Origin: Planctomycetaceae bacterium
Lineage (GTDB): Bacteria > Planctomycetota > Planctomycetia > Pirellulales > Thermoguttaceae
Length of the DNA stretch: 21,276 bases
Direction of reading: 5' to 3'
Assembly (NCBI GenBank): GCA_031276415.1
Contig: JAISNF010000149.1
Coordinates: forward strand, 1 to 21,276
The number at the start of each line of letters is the position of its first letter. Position 1 is the stretch's first letter. Under the pieces are notes generated by a model. It did not search any database and was not told the DNA's origin. It was given only the letters and a program-made list of their open reading frames with translations. Made by a program: the position numbers and the translations under genes. This document shows positions 14,199 to 21,276 of this stretch, in pieces.

Positions 14199-17100
14199 AT
14201 GTTTTCTCATTTTTTTATTGATCGTCCTATTTTTGCTTGTGTTGTTTGTTTGGTTATTACGTTACTTGGAGTGGTATCGTTTATCTCGTTACCGGTTGAG
14301 CAATTTCCCGACATTGTGCCGCCGACAATTTCTATTATGGCGACATATCCGGGTGCCAGTGCGGAAGATGTTGCGAATGCGGTTGCGATTCCGCTTGAGG
14401 AACAACTCAATGGAGTTGACCACATGATTTACATGGATTCGCAATGTACGAGTGACGGTTCATTGCGGATTACCGTATCGTTTGAAGTGGGGACGAATCC
14501 TGATATAGCGTCGGTTCTTGTTCAAAACCGAGTTAAGGCGGCGGAACCGCTTTTGCCGGATGAAGTTCGGCGTTTGGGTGTTCGGGTTGACAAGCGGGCA
14601 ACGAATTTTATTTGTTTTGTCAATCTTTTTGAAAAGATACCGGAGGAGCCGCAACCGGAGCAGGAATCTGAAGTTGTATCGCATGGTATGGGTATTTCCG
14701 GTGCGTTGGCGGCGGCTGAGGCGGCACAGGCGAAAGGTGTTCAACAGCAGGGAACCAAAAGCGGTCAATATCTTGCCAATTATGCTTCGCTTTATTTGAA
14801 AGATCGTTTAGCGCGTGTTGACGGTGTTGGCGAAGTGATGATGTTTGATCGTCGTACATTTAGTATGCGTATTTGGCTTGACGAGGACGCAATGGCGGCG
14901 CGCGGTCTTTCTGTTCTGGAAGTTCGTGCGGCGATTCAAGAGCAAAATGTTCAGGTTGCAGCCGGACGAATTGGTCTTGAACCGATTCCTGACGGAATTC
15001 AAACGAATCTGGCGGTTGTAACATTGGGGCGTCTTCAGGATGTTTCGCAGTTTGAAAATATCATTCTTCGCAGTGATGCTAACGGTGGTGTTTTGCGTTT
15101 GAAAGATATTGCGCTTATTGAGTTGGGAGCCGCCGATTATTCCAGTGAAGCGCGTTACAACGGCAAAATGGCAACCGGTATGGCGATTGCTCCGCGTGCC
15201 GGAGCGAATGCGTTGGAGGTTTCCGCCAATGTGATCAAGATGATGGAATCCATCAAGGAATCTATTGAGCGGAGCGGTTTGGAGTATGTCATTCCGTTTA
15301 ACGCAACTGATTTTATTCAGGCGACGGTTGACGAATTTCAGGAAACGTTAATTCTTTGTGTAATGTTTGTTGTTTTGACGATTTTTATTTTCCTTCAGGA
15401 TTGGCGGGCGTCATTGATTCCGATATTGACTATTCCGGTGTCGATTATCGGGACATTTTTTCTTATGAACATATTTGGATTTTCGATCAACACAATGACG
15501 TTGTTTGGATTGATTCTTGTTATTGGAATTGTTGTTGACGATGCGATTGTTGTTGTTGAAAATACGCAACGAATTATAGACGAGGAACATCTTGATCCTC
15601 ATTCGGCGGCGAAAAAATCGATGCTTCAGGTGATTGGACCGGTGGTTGCAACGGTACTTGTGATGATGGCGGTGTTTGTTCCAACGGCGATGATGGAGGG
15701 GATTGTCGGTCAACTTTATAAACAGTTTGCGTTGACGATTGCCGGAGCAGTTGGAATTTCGGGGATTTGCGGTGTAACGTTGGCTCCGGCGTTATGTGCG
15801 ATTTTGCTTCGTCCATCGGTTGCGAAAAACAAGCGGTTTATTGGGTTCCGAATCTTCAATTTTTTCTTTGACGGTTTTGGACACTTTTATTTGAAAACGG
15901 TCAAATCAATGATTTTTATTTCTCCGATCATCTTTTTACTTTGGGCGGGTTTGATTGGTTTATTAATTTGGTCGGTGATGAATCTTCCATCCGGTTTTTT
16001 GCCGGACGAGGATCAGGGCGTTATTTTTATGGAGGTAAAACTACCGGAAGGTGCATCGCAGGAGCGTACTGCTGAAGTTTTGACGCGTGTTGAGCGGCTG
16101 GTTACGGCGCAACAAAAAATCAAACGAAGTGAAGAGTATGACAAGCGTAATCTTGCGAACAAGATTTATGAACGGTTTTGGGACAAGAAAAAGACTTATG
16201 TTGAGAGCGGCGGAATTAAGGCGGCGATGTACGTTAACGGGTTTTCATTTATTGGTGGTCAGGGTTCGAATTTGGGCATGGTAATTATGCCGCTTCAGGC
16301 TTGGAAGGATCGTCGGGACGAGGGTTTGAAGATTCCTGCGATTCAGGCGCGGTTACAAAGGGGTCTTGATCGGATTCCTGAAGCGCAATTCCAAATGTTT
16401 ACGCCGCCGCCGATTCAGGGGCTTGGTATTTCGACGGGGGTATCGTATGTTCTTCTTGACGAGCGGGGAGTTGGGGCGAATGCGATTGCGGCGGTGATGG
16501 ATGATTTGAAGGTGAAGGCGGTTGACATGAATCCGATTGTGATGGCGATGACGCCGTTTAATCCGAGTGCGCCGCGTTTATTTCTGGACATTGACCGTGA
16601 CAAGGCGAAGCGAATGGGTTTGAATTTGGGTGAAGTTTTTGCGGCGTTGCAATCTTATCTTGGTGCGGCGTATGTGAATGATTTCAATGTTTTTGGTCGG
16701 ACGTATCGGGTGAATGTTCAGGCGAAGGGCGAATATCGTGACAATGTTCAGGACATTCTTCGGATCAAGGTCAAGAACAATGTTGGTACGATGGTTCCGT
16801 TGGAGGCATTTACAACGGTGAAGGAGATTGCGGGACCGCAGTTATTGACTCGTTACAACATGTTTCCGAGTGCGCAACTTACTGGGATTGTTCGTCCTGA
16901 TCGGAGTACGAGTGAGGGGATTGCGAAGATGGAGGAGTTGAGTCAATCGTTGCCGGACGGATTTAGTTTTGACTGGACGGGGATTACATTTCAAGAAAAG
17001 CGGGTTGGCAATCAGACGGCGATATTTTTTGCCATTTCGGTTTTATTTGCATTTTTGATACTTGCGGCTCAATATGAGAGTTGGTCATCGCCGTTAATTA

Positions 17101-17615
17101 TTATGATGGCGGTTCCGTTGGGGGTTGCCGGATCGTTGACGGCGGTTACGTTATTTGCTCTTCATGCCGGTAAAATGCCGGAGATCAATTTATACACGCA
17201 GATTGGTTTATTGATGATGGTGGGTTTATCGGCGAAGAATGCGATTCTGATTACGGAGTTTGCGAAGGAGCGGCGGGAACATGGGGCACCGTTGGTTCAG
17301 GCGGCTTATGAGGCGGGGCGATTGCGGTTACGTCCGATTTTCATGACGTCATTTGCATTTATTTTGGGGGTATTACCGCTTGTGTGGGCGGACGGTGCGG
17401 GCGGTAATTCCCGCAATGCGATTGGCAATGGCGTATTTGGCGGTTTATTGATGGAGACGATGGTTGGTGTTTATGTAACGCCGGTACTTTTTGTACTGAT
17501 TCAGGGGATTGCGGAATTTTTTGGAAAACACATTAACGCATTCCTTGCGCACAGTCGCACGAAAGCCCAACGCAAAGCCGATATTGACGAAGTCCTCATC
17601 CGACACGGCGACTAA
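14199..17615 (+). CDS. RND efflux permease, HAE1 (AcrB/MexB-like) family
   Basis: An 1138-residue inner-membrane proton-driven drug or solute exporter. The N-terminus (MFSHFFIDRPIFACVV) is the classic first helix. D447-D448 in GIVVDDAIVVVEN are the TM4 proton-relay aspartates, and GLSAKNAILITEFAKE (near residue 1010) carries the TM10 lysine. FLPDEDQGVIFMEVKLPEGAS opens the second periplasmic half. It is longer than AcrB (1049). About 40 extra residues at 147-188 form an Ala/Gln/Glu-rich insert in the first periplasmic loop, and another charged insert lies near 640-670 (RSEEYDKRNLANKIYERFWDKKK). A short cytoplasmic tail ends RHGD. The adaptor at 9381 is the natural partner. No outer-membrane channel gene is in the window. 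Confidence 0.95.
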   Translation: MFSHFFIDRPIFACVVCLVITLLGVVSFISLPVEQFPDIVPPTISIMATYPGASAEDVANAVAIPLEEQLNGVDHMIYMDSQCTSDGSLRITVSFEVGTNPDIASVLVQNRVKAAEPLLPDEVRRLGVRVDKRATNFICFVNLFEKIPEEPQPEQESEVVSHGMGISGALAAAEAAQAKGVQQQGTKSGQYLANYASLYLKDRLARVDGVGEVMMFDRRTFSMRIWLDEDAMAARGLSVLEVRAAIQEQNVQVAAGRIGLEPIPDGIQTNLAVVTLGRLQDVSQFENIILRSDANGGVLRLKDIALIELGAADYSSEARYNGKMATGMAIAPRAGANALEVSANVIKMMESIKESIERSGLEYVIPFNATDFIQATVDEFQETLILCVMFVVLTIFIFLQDWRASLIPILTIPVSIIGTFFLMNIFGFSINTMTLFGLILVIGIVVDDAIVVVENTQRIIDEEHLDPHSAAKKSMLQVIGPVVATVLVMMAVFVPTAMMEGIVGQLYKQFALTIAGAVGISGICGVTLAPALCAILLRPSVAKNKRFIGFRIFNFFFDGFGHFYLKTVKSMIFISPIIFLLWAGLIGLLIWSVMNLPSGFLPDEDQGVIFMEVKLPEGASQERTAEVLTRVERLVTAQQKIKRSEEYDKRNLANKIYERFWDKKKTYVESGGIKAAMYVNGFSFIGGQGSNLGMVIMPLQAWKDRRDEGLKIPAIQARLQRGLDRIPEAQFQMFTPPPIQGLGISTGVSYVLLDERGVGANAIAAVMDDLKVKAVDMNPIVMAMTPFNPSAPRLFLDIDRDKAKRMGLNLGEVFAALQSYLGAAYVNDFNVFGRTYRVNVQAKGEYRDNVQDILRIKVKNNVGTMVPLEAFTTVKEIAGPQLLTRYNMFPSAQLTGIVRPDRSTSEGIAKMEELSQSLPDGFSFDWTGITFQEKRVGNQTAIFFAISVLFAFLILAAQYESWSSPLIIMMAVPLGVAGSLTAVTLFALHAGKMPEINLYTQIGLLMMVGLSAKNAILITEFAKERREHGAPLVQAAYEAGRLRLRPIFMTSFAFILGVLPLVWADGAGGNSRNAIGNGVFGGLLMETMVGVYVTPVLFVLIQGIAEFFGKHINAFLAHSRTKAQRKADIDEVLIRHGD

Positions 17616-17667
17616 CTAAGTTAATAGTTAGTAGTGAATAGTGAATAGTTTGACGCAAACGGAATTA
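17613..17667 (+). repeat. Heptanucleotide repeat element at the permease stop
   Basis: Units AGTTAAT (17619), AGTTAGT (17626), AGTGAAT (17633) and AGTGAAT (17640), then AGTT and a degenerate form of the CGCAAGCGGAATTA tail (ACGCAAACGGAATTA). The element begins at the permease TAA stop. Other copies lie at 18721-18840 (a pair), 20254-20296, 20827-20877, 21035-21145 and 21247-21276. Confidence 0.85.
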
Positions 17668-17676
17668 TGTTTTTTT

Positions 17677-17781
17677 GCCCCAGCGAGGCATTTCCAAAAT
17701 AGCAATGGGTTTTAACCCATCGGACAAAACAACATCAATACGTTATGATTCGATGGGTTAAAACCGCTTGGCTCCGCGGCA
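17677..17781. repeat. GGGGCATTTCC/GGTTTTAACC-family copies between convergent genes
   Basis: A direct copy (17677-17723) ends in ATGGGTTTTAACCCAT, an exact palindrome. A partial inverted copy (17751-17781, CGATGGGTTAAAACCGCTTGG) follows. These sit between the stops of the permease and the Rieske gene, so the palindrome may act as a transcription end for both. The rest of the 17616-17956 gap is AT-rich, with a short CGCAGATAA duplication near 17850 and GTTTTTAGAAGTTACC at 17933, the end of a CTCTGTG-family element. Confidence 0.65.
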
Positions 17782-17956
17782 ATTTTTGACGTGTCGCGGC
17801 TTGTTCACCGCAAAAAACACGGAAACAAAAAATTGTCCGAAGATGACGCAGATAATCGCAGATAATTTTTGAGAATATGAAACAACAAGCAGAAATGTAT
17901 TTTTTGTTGCTTTAATTTTAATTTAATTTGTTGTTTTTAGAAGTTACCACATGTAT

Positions 17957-18607
17957 TCAGACGCGTTTTTCGGCAATACCAAACGTAAAATTTTCAAACC
18001 GGACGAGGACTTTATTGTTTTCGATTTTGACTTCTAAAGAGTCGAGGTCACGCGGTGAAACACCGTCAAGACGTTTACCGTCGAAATTGAAATGTGCGGC
18101 GTGACACGGACAATAGAACATTTCCTCATTGTTTCCGGTTTTCGGATTTTTTTTCGTACCGATTTGGATCATACAACCGGCGTGAGGACAAAGCGAATGG
18201 AGAGCAATTATTTTATCGCCGGATTTTCGCACAAAAAGCGAGCCGATTTTCTGATTCGGCAATGTTGTCCAGGCGTCGCGTTTATTGTCGATGATAGAAA
18301 ATTTTTGCGGTTTTTCTGTGAGCGTTTCAACAGTTGTGAGCGGATAAAATTCACCGGCTTGACTTTCCTGAAACACGGGAGCGATAATCATTCGGGTTCC
18401 GGCGCAAATGGGAGTTCCAACGGCACAAACACCGATTCCAGACGCAACAGTAACCTTGATAAAATCGCGTCGGTTAGAATGTTGACTGGAATTTTGATCT
18501 TTTTTCATTTTATTATCGGAGAGATTATCGGAGCCATTTATTCCGTTGTTACCGGCAACAGTTTCATTGGATGCACTTGATACGATTTCACGGTTTTTCT
18601 TAGACAT
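17957..18607 (-). CDS. Tat-exported Rieske [2Fe-2S] protein
   Basis: A 216-residue protein with a Rieske iron-sulphur domain at about 85-210. The cluster ligands are C140 and H142 (LCPHAGC) and C166 and H169 (CPCHAAHF); C145 and C168 are placed for the stabilising disulphide. A twin-arginine signal lies at NRRDFIKVTVASGIGV (45-60), preceded by a polar 44-residue leader, so export is through Tat with a likely membrane anchor. I start at the ATG at 18607, which has AAAGGAAAA 7-8 bp upstream; the 18-residue upstream extension lacks support. Such proteins carry electrons in bc-type or alternative complexes, but no cytochrome b gene is next to it, so the partner is unknown. It faces away from the oxidoreductase gene across a repeat-filled divergent region. 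Confidence 0.9.
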   Translation of the reverse strand: MSKKNREIVSSASNETVAGNNGINGSDNLSDNKMKKDQNSSQHSNRRDFIKVTVASGIGVCAVGTPICAGTRMIIAPVFQESQAGEFYPLTTVETLTEKPQKFSIIDNKRDAWTTLPNQKIGSLFVRKSGDKIIALHSLCPHAGCMIQIGTKKNPKTGNNEEMFYCPCHAAHFNFDGKRLDGVSPRDLDSLEVKIENNKVLVRFENFTFGIAEKRV

Positions 18608-18720
18608 AGAATATTTTCCTTTTGAACATATTTGAATATTAACGTAAACAAAAAAATACAATTATTCGCACAAAATTCTCTAAAATATTACTAAAAAATC
18701 GATCATTCGTCAATAGCCTT

Positions 18721-18840
18721 TTTTTAGTGAATAGTTAATAGTTAGTAGTGAATAGTTTTCGCAATGCGGATTAAAAACGTTTCGGCAAGTAAAACGCTTG
18801 CGAAACTATTCACTACTAACTACTAACTATTCACTAAAAA
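18721..18840. repeat. Head-to-head pair of heptanucleotide elements forming a long hairpin
   Basis: Left arm 18721-18768 carries AGTGAAT, AGTTAAT, AGTTAGT, AGTGAAT, then AGTTTTCGCAATGCG. Right arm 18795-18840 is its near reverse complement (CGCTTGCGAAACTATTCACT, then the heptads). The arms pair over about 45 bp with few mismatches around a 26-bp loop. It fills the centre of the 353-bp divergent gap between the Rieske and oxidoreductase genes. Confidence 0.9.
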
Positions 18841-18960
18841 CTAATACTTGATTTTTGGATTGGCGGCAGATAGAATTGTTGTTTACGAAAATTTCATGGA
18901 ATGATTTATGAAATTTTTTTATTTGTTTCGATTTAATATAAAACAGAAAGGAAGGTTCCA

Positions 18961-20256
18961 ATGAACACAACACGTCGAACTTTTTTGAAAACAACCTCGT
19001 TATTGGCGGGAACAACGATGTTTTCATCGGTATTTCCTGCGCCGGCGTTATTACGGGGGCAGGATGTTCAATCGAAGTTGAATGTTGCCTGTATTGGTGT
19101 TAGTGGTATGGGCGGTTACAGTGTGGGCAATGTCAAAGGCGAAAATGTTGTTGCGCTTTGTGATGTTGACAAAAAGAATCTTGGCAAAGTTGGTGAGCAG
19201 TTTCCTAATGCGCAACGATTTACTGATTTTCGCAAGATGTTTGATCAATTGGACGGCAAAATTGATGCGGTTACGGTGTCGACACCGGATCACATTCATG
19301 CGGCGGCAAGTGTGGCGGCGATGAATCGCGGTATTCATTGTTACACGGAAAAACCGCTTGCTCATGATGTTGCGGAGGTTCGGAAAATGATTGAGATTTC
19401 CAAAGCGAAAAAACTTCAAACGCAGATGGGAACACAAATTCATGCTCAACCGAATTACCGCCGCGTGGTGGAGTTAATTCACGCCGGAGCGATTGGAACA
19501 GTTACGGATATTCACGTTTGGGTTAATTCTGCGTGGGGCAATCGTCCAATTCCGGCGGGGACATTTGATATTCCTGAAACACTTGATTGGGATATTTGGC
19601 TTGGTCCGGCGGCGTTTAGACCTTACAATCCTTGTTATGTTCCGGGAAACTGGCGTTCTTATTGGGCGTTTGGCAATGGCACACTTGGTGATATGGCGTG
19701 TCATTATATGGATTTACCGTTTTGGGCTCTTGGCTTACGGCATCCGGCGACAATTGAAGCGATTGGTCCGCCGGTTGATCAGGAATGTTGTCCTCTTGAT
19801 TTGACGGTCAAATATGAATATCTGAAAACCGAAGCGCATGAAGCGTTGACTTTGACGTGGTATGATCACAATCTCCGACCGGCGTTGCTCAAAGAACACG
19901 GAATGCCAAACTGGGGAGCCGGAGTGATTTTTGTTGGTAGTGAGGGGTTGTTGTTATCCAATTACACGGAGCATCATCTTTATCCTGAGGAAAAGTTCAA
20001 GGATTACAAACGACCGGAGCAAACGATTCCGCCGTCACCGGGGCATCATGCGGAGTGGCTTCAAGCGATCAAGGGCGGCGGAATAACTTCGTGTAATTTT
20101 GGCTATTCCGGTACGCTTACTGAGGCGGTATTACTTGGTGCTGTGGCGTACCGAACCGGCAAGAAAATCACATGGGATCCGCTAACATTCAAAACCAATT
20201 TTGCCGAAGCCGATGCATTGCTAAGTCTTCCACGCCGCAAAGGTTGGGAACTTTAG
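18961..20256 (+). CDS. Tat-exported Gfo/Idh/MocA family oxidoreductase
   Basis: A 431-residue NAD(P)-dependent dehydrogenase-like protein. A twin-arginine signal starts it (TRRTFLKTTSLLAGTTMF, 4-21). A Rossmann fold follows with LNVACIGVSGMGGY (40-53), VVALCDVD (63-70) and the family EKP motif at 130-132 (YTEKPLAHD). The C-terminal substrate domain includes DWDIWLGPAAFRPYNP and DMACHYMDLPFWAL. Planctomycetes carry many Tat-exported paralogues thought to act on sugars in the periplasm; the substrate of this one is unknown. An AAGGAAGG ribosome-binding sequence sits 7 bp before the ATG at 18961, which supports the start. The stop TAG is the first triplet of a heptanucleotide repeat element, so the repeat has met or formed the gene end. 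Confidence 0.92.
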   Translation: MNTTRRTFLKTTSLLAGTTMFSSVFPAPALLRGQDVQSKLNVACIGVSGMGGYSVGNVKGENVVALCDVDKKNLGKVGEQFPNAQRFTDFRKMFDQLDGKIDAVTVSTPDHIHAAASVAAMNRGIHCYTEKPLAHDVAEVRKMIEISKAKKLQTQMGTQIHAQPNYRRVVELIHAGAIGTVTDIHVWVNSAWGNRPIPAGTFDIPETLDWDIWLGPAAFRPYNPCYVPGNWRSYWAFGNGTLGDMACHYMDLPFWALGLRHPATIEAIGPPVDQECCPLDLTVKYEYLKTEAHEALTLTWYDHNLRPALLKEHGMPNWGAGVIFVGSEGLLLSNYTEHHLYPEEKFKDYKRPEQTIPPSPGHHAEWLQAIKGGGITSCNFGYSGTLTEAVLLGAVAYRTGKKITWDPLTFKTNFAEADALLSLPRRKGWEL

Positions 20257-20296
20257 TAGTTAATAGTGAATAGTTGCGCAAGCGGAATTATTGACG
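20254..20296 (+). repeat. Heptanucleotide element overlapping the oxidoreductase stop
   Basis: TAGTAGTTAATAGTGAATAG leads into TTGCGCAAGCGGAATTATTG. The first three bases are the oxidoreductase stop codon. Confidence 0.85.
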
Positions 20297-20306
20297 TTTT
20301 CTAATT

Positions 20307-20354
20307 GCCCCGTTGGGGCAATTTCCAATGCAGCGATGGGTTTTAACCCATCGC
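20307..20354 (+). repeat. GGGGCATTTCC/GGTTTTAACC-family dispersed repeat
   Basis: GCCCCGTTGGGGCAATTTCC followed by GCGATGGGTTTTAACCCATC and GC. It contains two palindromes (GCCCCGTTGGGGC and GATGGGTTTTAACCCATC) and follows the heptad element by 10 bp, the same order as at 17613-17723. It could act as a transcription end for the oxidoreductase gene. Confidence 0.75.
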
Positions 20355-20360
20355 TATTTT

Positions 20361-20818
20361 TATAAAGGAACTCTTTTATTTTTAACCACAGAGAACACAG
20401 AGAACACAGAGGAAATTTTTAATTGGAATTTTAAAAAACCTCATTTTTACCTAATTTTCCTAACAAAACAACCTCAGTAGCCAATGACGCAACACACACA
20501 AATCTCATTACCTCATTAAAAAAACAGATGGGTAATTAGGTAATTAGGTAATGAGGTAATCTTTTTTGGGGAATTTGTTGCTACTGAGGTTGTTTTGTTA
20601 AGAAAAAATTAGGTTAAAATGAGGTTAGGTAACTTCTAAAAACCAGTTTTTTATTTAACCACTGAGAACACAGAGTTCACAGAGAAGAAAGTTTTAAAAA
20701 ATATTTTAAATCAAAAAGTCAATTATAATATTAAATAACGTTTTGATTCCAATTAAAAATTTCCTCTGTGTCCTCTGTGGTTAATAAAAATAAATCTGTG
20801 GTTTTTAGAAGTTCCCTT
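20361..20818. repeat. Composite palindromic element built from CTCTGTG-family copies
   Basis: An inverted CTCTGTG copy (20361-20434), a 44-bp inverted repeat (20438-20481 with 20580-20625), a second inverted CTCTGTG copy (20627-20700) and a direct copy (20701-20818). No reading frame of note lies inside. The ends and the core are both arranged as inverted repeats, as in a miniature transposable element, but no target-site duplication was established. Confidence 0.7.
20438..20625. repeat. 44-bp inverted repeat with nested 12-bp inverted repeat
   Basis: TAACAAAACAACCTCAGTAG at 20461-20480 is matched exactly as its reverse complement at 20581-20600, and the pairing goes on outward through ACCTCATTTT...ACCTAATTTT with small gaps. 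Inside, ATTACCTCATTA (20507-20518) pairs exactly with TAATGAGGTAAT (20549-20560). Confidence 0.88.
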
Positions 20819-20826
20819 CAGACAAA

Positions 20827-20877
20827 TAATTCCGCATTGCGAAAACTATTCACTATTCGCTACTAACTATTAACTAA
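20827..20877 (-). repeat. Heptanucleotide element, inverted copy
   Basis: TAATTCCGCATTGCGAAAAC followed by TATTCACTATTCGCTACTAA and CTATTAACTA, which is the tail and heptads read on the other strand. The following 20878-21034 stretch is AT-rich with no feature seen. Confidence 0.8.
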
Positions 20878-21034
20878 AAAAAAATGCTCTGGACGGAGGA
20901 ATTGGATTTTTGTATTATTCGGACGAAATGTGAATTTTTTTTTTGCGGAAAACGGTTTCGTGAAAAAGTCAAAAATTTGAACGAAAAATTAAAGAATTTG
21001 AATTTTATTACCGAATTTTGACGATTGTACCGAT

Positions 21035-21145
21035 AATAGTGAATAGTTAGTAGTTAATAGTTAATAGTGAATAGTTGTCGCAAGCGGAATTAAAAACGTT
21101 GCGGTTGTAATTCCGCTTGAGCAGTAATTCCGCTTGCGAAACTAT
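21035..21145. repeat. Heptanucleotide element and inverted partner
   Basis: Five heptads in a row (AGTGAAT, AGTTAGT, AGTTAAT, AGTTAAT, AGTGAAT from 21038) with the tail TCGCAAGCGGAATTAAAAAC. An inverted tail copy follows at 21125-21145 (TAATTCCGCTTGCGAAACTA), so the two tails can pair. Confidence 0.85.
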
Positions 21146-21150
21146 GAACT

Positions 21151-21205
21151 CCGGCTGTTACAACCGTCGGCTACATTGGTAATGCCCCAACGGGGCATTT
21201 CCAAT
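21151..21205 (-). repeat. GGGGCATTTCC/GGTTTTAACC-family dispersed repeat, inverted
   Basis: CCGGCTGTTACAACCGTCGG, then CTACATTGGTAATGCCCCAA and CGGGGCATTTCCAAT. The last 31 bases are a near-perfect palindrome (ATTGGTAATGCCCC against GGGGCATTTCCAAT). Confidence 0.75.
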
Positions 21206-21246
21206 CAATCATCACAATCACAAAAATCACATAAATCACACTTCAG

Positions 21247-21276
21247 ACAATAAATTCCGCTTGCGAAAACTATCCA
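21247..21276 (-). repeat. Heptanucleotide element, truncated by the window end
   Basis: AATAAATTCCGCTTGCGAAA and ACTATCCA match the tail and the start of the heptads of the inverted copies. The remainder lies outside the window. Confidence 0.6.

Noticed and set aside
15411..15816. Minus-strand frames of 80-100 codons within the permease gene
   Set aside because: Shadow frames of a clear RND gene, rich in His, Arg and Ser without any domain.

Overview
This window looks like chromosome from an AT-leaning planctomycete or a close relative. That is an inference. It rests on a Tat-exported Gfo/Idh/MocA oxidoreductase, a Tat-type Rieske protein, a stand-alone FHA protein, a HEAT-repeat secreted protein, and long intergenic gaps full of dispersed repeats. 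No rRNA, tRNA, CRISPR array, transposase or phage gene was seen.

Layout. 1-197 is a repeat-bearing leader. 198-677 is a PEBP/YbhB-family protein. 964-5776 is a co-directional cluster: secreted HEAT-repeat protein, polysaccharide deacetylase, GNAT acetyltransferase with repeat-expanded ends, and a CelD/BcsL-like acyltransferase that starts inside the stop of the GNAT gene. Convergent to it are hisA and, upstream of hisA, a 518-residue polytopic membrane protein, then an FHA-domain protein (all minus strand). Divergent from the FHA gene is an RND efflux adaptor (9381-11018). Its natural partner, the HAE1-type RND permease (14199-17615), lies 3.2 kb downstream.

The most interesting part is what separates the two pump genes (11031-14198). 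It holds three tandem, co-directional copies of an 820-bp two-gene module, each made of a small unrecognised antitoxin-like protein and a PIN-domain (VapC-like) toxin, followed by a truncated dinD remnant. The copies have decayed or diverged differently. Copy 1 has a frameshifted toxin. Copy 2 is intact but carries a divergent central segment spanning the antitoxin C-terminus and toxin N-terminus. Copy 3 has an intact toxin but a C-terminally truncated antitoxin. Each copy repeats a palindrome over the ribosome binding site.

Beyond the pump are a minus-strand Rieske protein and a plus-strand Gfo/Idh/MocA oxidoreductase, then a kilobase of non-coding DNA dominated by repeats. Three dispersed repeat families are visible: a heptanucleotide family (AGTKAAT-like units joined to CGCAAGCGGAATTA), a CTCTGTG family whose copies sit at both ends of the window, and a GGGGCATTTCC / GGTTTTAACC family. 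Several copies are paired head to head and form long inverted repeats, notably at 18721-18840 and 20361-20818.
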